64,000 nt of DNA from Asaia bogorensis (lineage in GTDB: Bacteria; Pseudomonadota; Alphaproteobacteria; Acetobacterales; Acetobacteraceae). The DNA lies in the NCBI RefSeq assembly GCF_900465345.1, contig NZ_UEGO01000012.1:186001-250000 (forward strand). The letters are read 5' to 3'. The stretch's first letter is position 1. The number at the start of each line of letters is the position of its first letter. Below the pieces are notes generated by a model. That model made no database searches and was not told where the DNA came from. It was given only the letters and a program-made list of their open reading frames with translations. This document shows positions 63,800-64,000 of the stretch, piece by piece. Position numbers and translations under genes: made by a program.

Positions 63800-64000
63800 A
63801 TGGAAACAGATCCTTTGTACCGTGATTCTCTAGGAAAGCTCCCTGTTGCGGCTTTTTGGGTGCCGAAGCATATATGTATTTCCGCCTGGCTTGAGCATGC
63901 GCCATTTGCATTTAGCATCGTTCAGATGCTCCAGCCTCGAACTTTGGTCGAACTCGGAACGCATCATGGATTTTCATATCTGGCGTTCTGCCAGGCTGTG
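63800..64000 (+). CDS. Probable SAM-dependent methyltransferase, N-terminal part (runs off right edge)
   Basis: ATG 63800 opens 67 codons to the window end without a stop. ISAWLEHAPFAFSIVQ followed by PRTLVELGTHHGFSYLAF is the start of a class I (Methyltransf_24-like) methyltransferase, with ELGTHHG as the SAM-binding motif I. Such domains are frequent in O-antigen and glycan clusters, often fused to glycosyltransferases. It is divergent from the RgpF-like gene with 75 bases between starts. No strong ribosome site is seen. Confidence 0.72.
   Translation, partial: METDPLYRDSLGKLPVAAFWVPKHICISAWLEHAPFAFSIVQMLQPRTLVELGTHHGFSYLAFCQAV

Noticed and set aside
1-64000. CRISPR array, insertion sequence, prophage, rRNA operon, tmRNA
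   Set aside because: No regularly spaced repeats, transposase or integrase motifs, rRNA or tmRNA signature were seen on reading both strands.

Overview
The window is about 60% GC, densely packed and alphaproteobacterial. The best fit is an acetic acid bacterium (Acetobacteraceae, Asaia/Gluconacetobacter-like). That assignment is inference from gene content: aerobic CobS/CobT cobaltochelatase next to bolA and a J-domain gene, Mqo, GatCAB, kdsB-pheA, short phosphotransacetylase, and DUF1178, DUF2147, DUF3553 and DUF4167 proteins. No 16S gene is present to prove it. Almost everything is chromosomal housekeeping. I see no CRISPR array, intact insertion sequence, prophage or rRNA operon.

Layout. 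0-4 kb: 5' part of bpt (N-degron leucyltransferase) running off the left edge, a cardiolipin synthase, then a convergent endonuclease/phosphatase plus AI-2E-type transporter pair. 4-13 kb: sulfur and amino-acid genes (sulfurtransferase-metC; hisN-serA-comM on the minus strand; kdsB-pheA; dapA-smpB). 13-17 kb: a two-domain cold-shock protein, an LpxR-like lipid A deacylase and a GGDEF-EAL protein with damaged motifs. 17-23 kb: divergent recG and mfd. 23-31 kb: a short-chain dehydrogenase behind a perfect palindrome, a secreted unknown, a PLP decarboxylase, cobS-cobT, a J-domain protein divergent from bolA, and a LolA-like lipoprotein. 31-38 kb: lipB, tRNA-Leu, galU-pgm, and a tightly coupled DUF3553-comF-grxC-DUF1178-DUF2147 string followed by a Tat-exported lactonase. 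38-49 kb: ubiG, then lysC-NMO-rodZ-like, ispG-hisS-prfA and prmC. 49-55 kb: a glycosyltransferase, tRNA-Met, an MscS channel, pta, a 1.3-kb gene desert and tRNA-Val. 55-61.5 kb: N-formylglutamate amidohydrolase, mqo, ruvX, gatCAB and tRNA-Ser. 61.5-64 kb: another 1-kb desert, then visibly AT-richer surface-glycan genes (RgpF-like, and the start of a methyltransferase cut by the right edge).

Many genes are joined by ATGA/GTGA/TGATG overlaps (kdsB-pheA, galU-pgm-DUF3553, grxC-DUF1178, bolA-lolA-like, lysC-NMO, gatC-gatA-gatB), which suggests translational coupling. Envelope functions recur: cardiolipin, KDO activation, lipid A trimming, UDP-glucose and hexose-phosphate supply, RodZ-like protein and glycan assembly.

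I found no convincing undescribed multi-gene system. The items most worth checking are the GGDEF-EAL protein whose catalytic EGVE glutamate is lysine, the AT-rich glycan block starting after tRNA-Ser, the Tat-exported lactonase, several strong unexplained inverted repeats, and small or leader ORFs with good start signals.
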